Assembly (NCBI GenBank): GCA_000770645.1
Contig: JQID01000071.1
Coordinates: 46,905 to 110,904, forward strand
Reading direction: 5' to 3'
Length of the DNA stretch: 64,000 nucleotides
From: Desulfosporosinus sp. Tol-M
GTDB lineage: Bacteria; Bacillota; Desulfitobacteriia; Desulfitobacteriales; Desulfitobacteriaceae
Shown here: positions 63,831-64,000 of the stretch, piece by piece
Layout of the letters: every line of letters begins with the position of its first letter
Position numbering within the stretch: position 1 is the first letter of the stretch
Program-made: the position numbers and the translations under genes
Notes under the pieces: model-generated
What the model saw: only the letters and a program-made list of their open reading frames with translations
Database searches by the model: none
Told to the model about the DNA's origin: nothing

Positions 63831-64000
63831 GATCCGGTAGGCTTTTTCTTGGGATAATTTTTCATTATATAAACCCTCCGTTTTGATTTTTTTAGTAAAG
63901 AAAAACCAAAACAGAGGAGGAGAGCGGCACCCGGACGAATATCTTAAAAAAGCAAAAAAGCAGAGCTTGTCCACTTTAAAACTCATATTCAAGAAAACAC

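Overview
Chromosomal segment of a spore-forming Firmicute (Peptococcaceae-like, e.g. Desulfosporosinus/Desulfitobacterium relatives; inferred from gene order, not from a search) spanning the replication origin. The core is conventional: purA, dnaB, lonC, rplI, rpsR-ssb-rpsF, ychF, selC/selB, parB-parA with three parS sites, rsmG-mnmG-mnmE-jag-yidC-yidD-rnpA-rpmH, oriC, dnaA-dnaN-recF-remB-gyrB-gyrA, pdxST, serS, tRNAs, tadA. The left ~19.5 kb is accessory: a molybdenum-hydroxylase cluster with the selenium-cofactor factor YqeB, a DUF4125/TPR/DUF4037 locus split by two opposite-strand genes, an SGNH hydrolase, and an AT-rich pair encoding a PurF-like phosphoribosyltransferase and a PfkB-kinase/P-loop-ATPase fusion split by an apparent one-base frameshift. 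That pair is my best candidate for an undescribed system. Two hairpin-rich IS200/IS605- or HEARO-like miniature elements bracket purA. The right edge is a tyrosine-integrase island at tRNA-Ser(CGA), next to a tRNA-Ser 5'-half remnant. All calls come from reading the sequence and supplied ORFs; no homology search was run.
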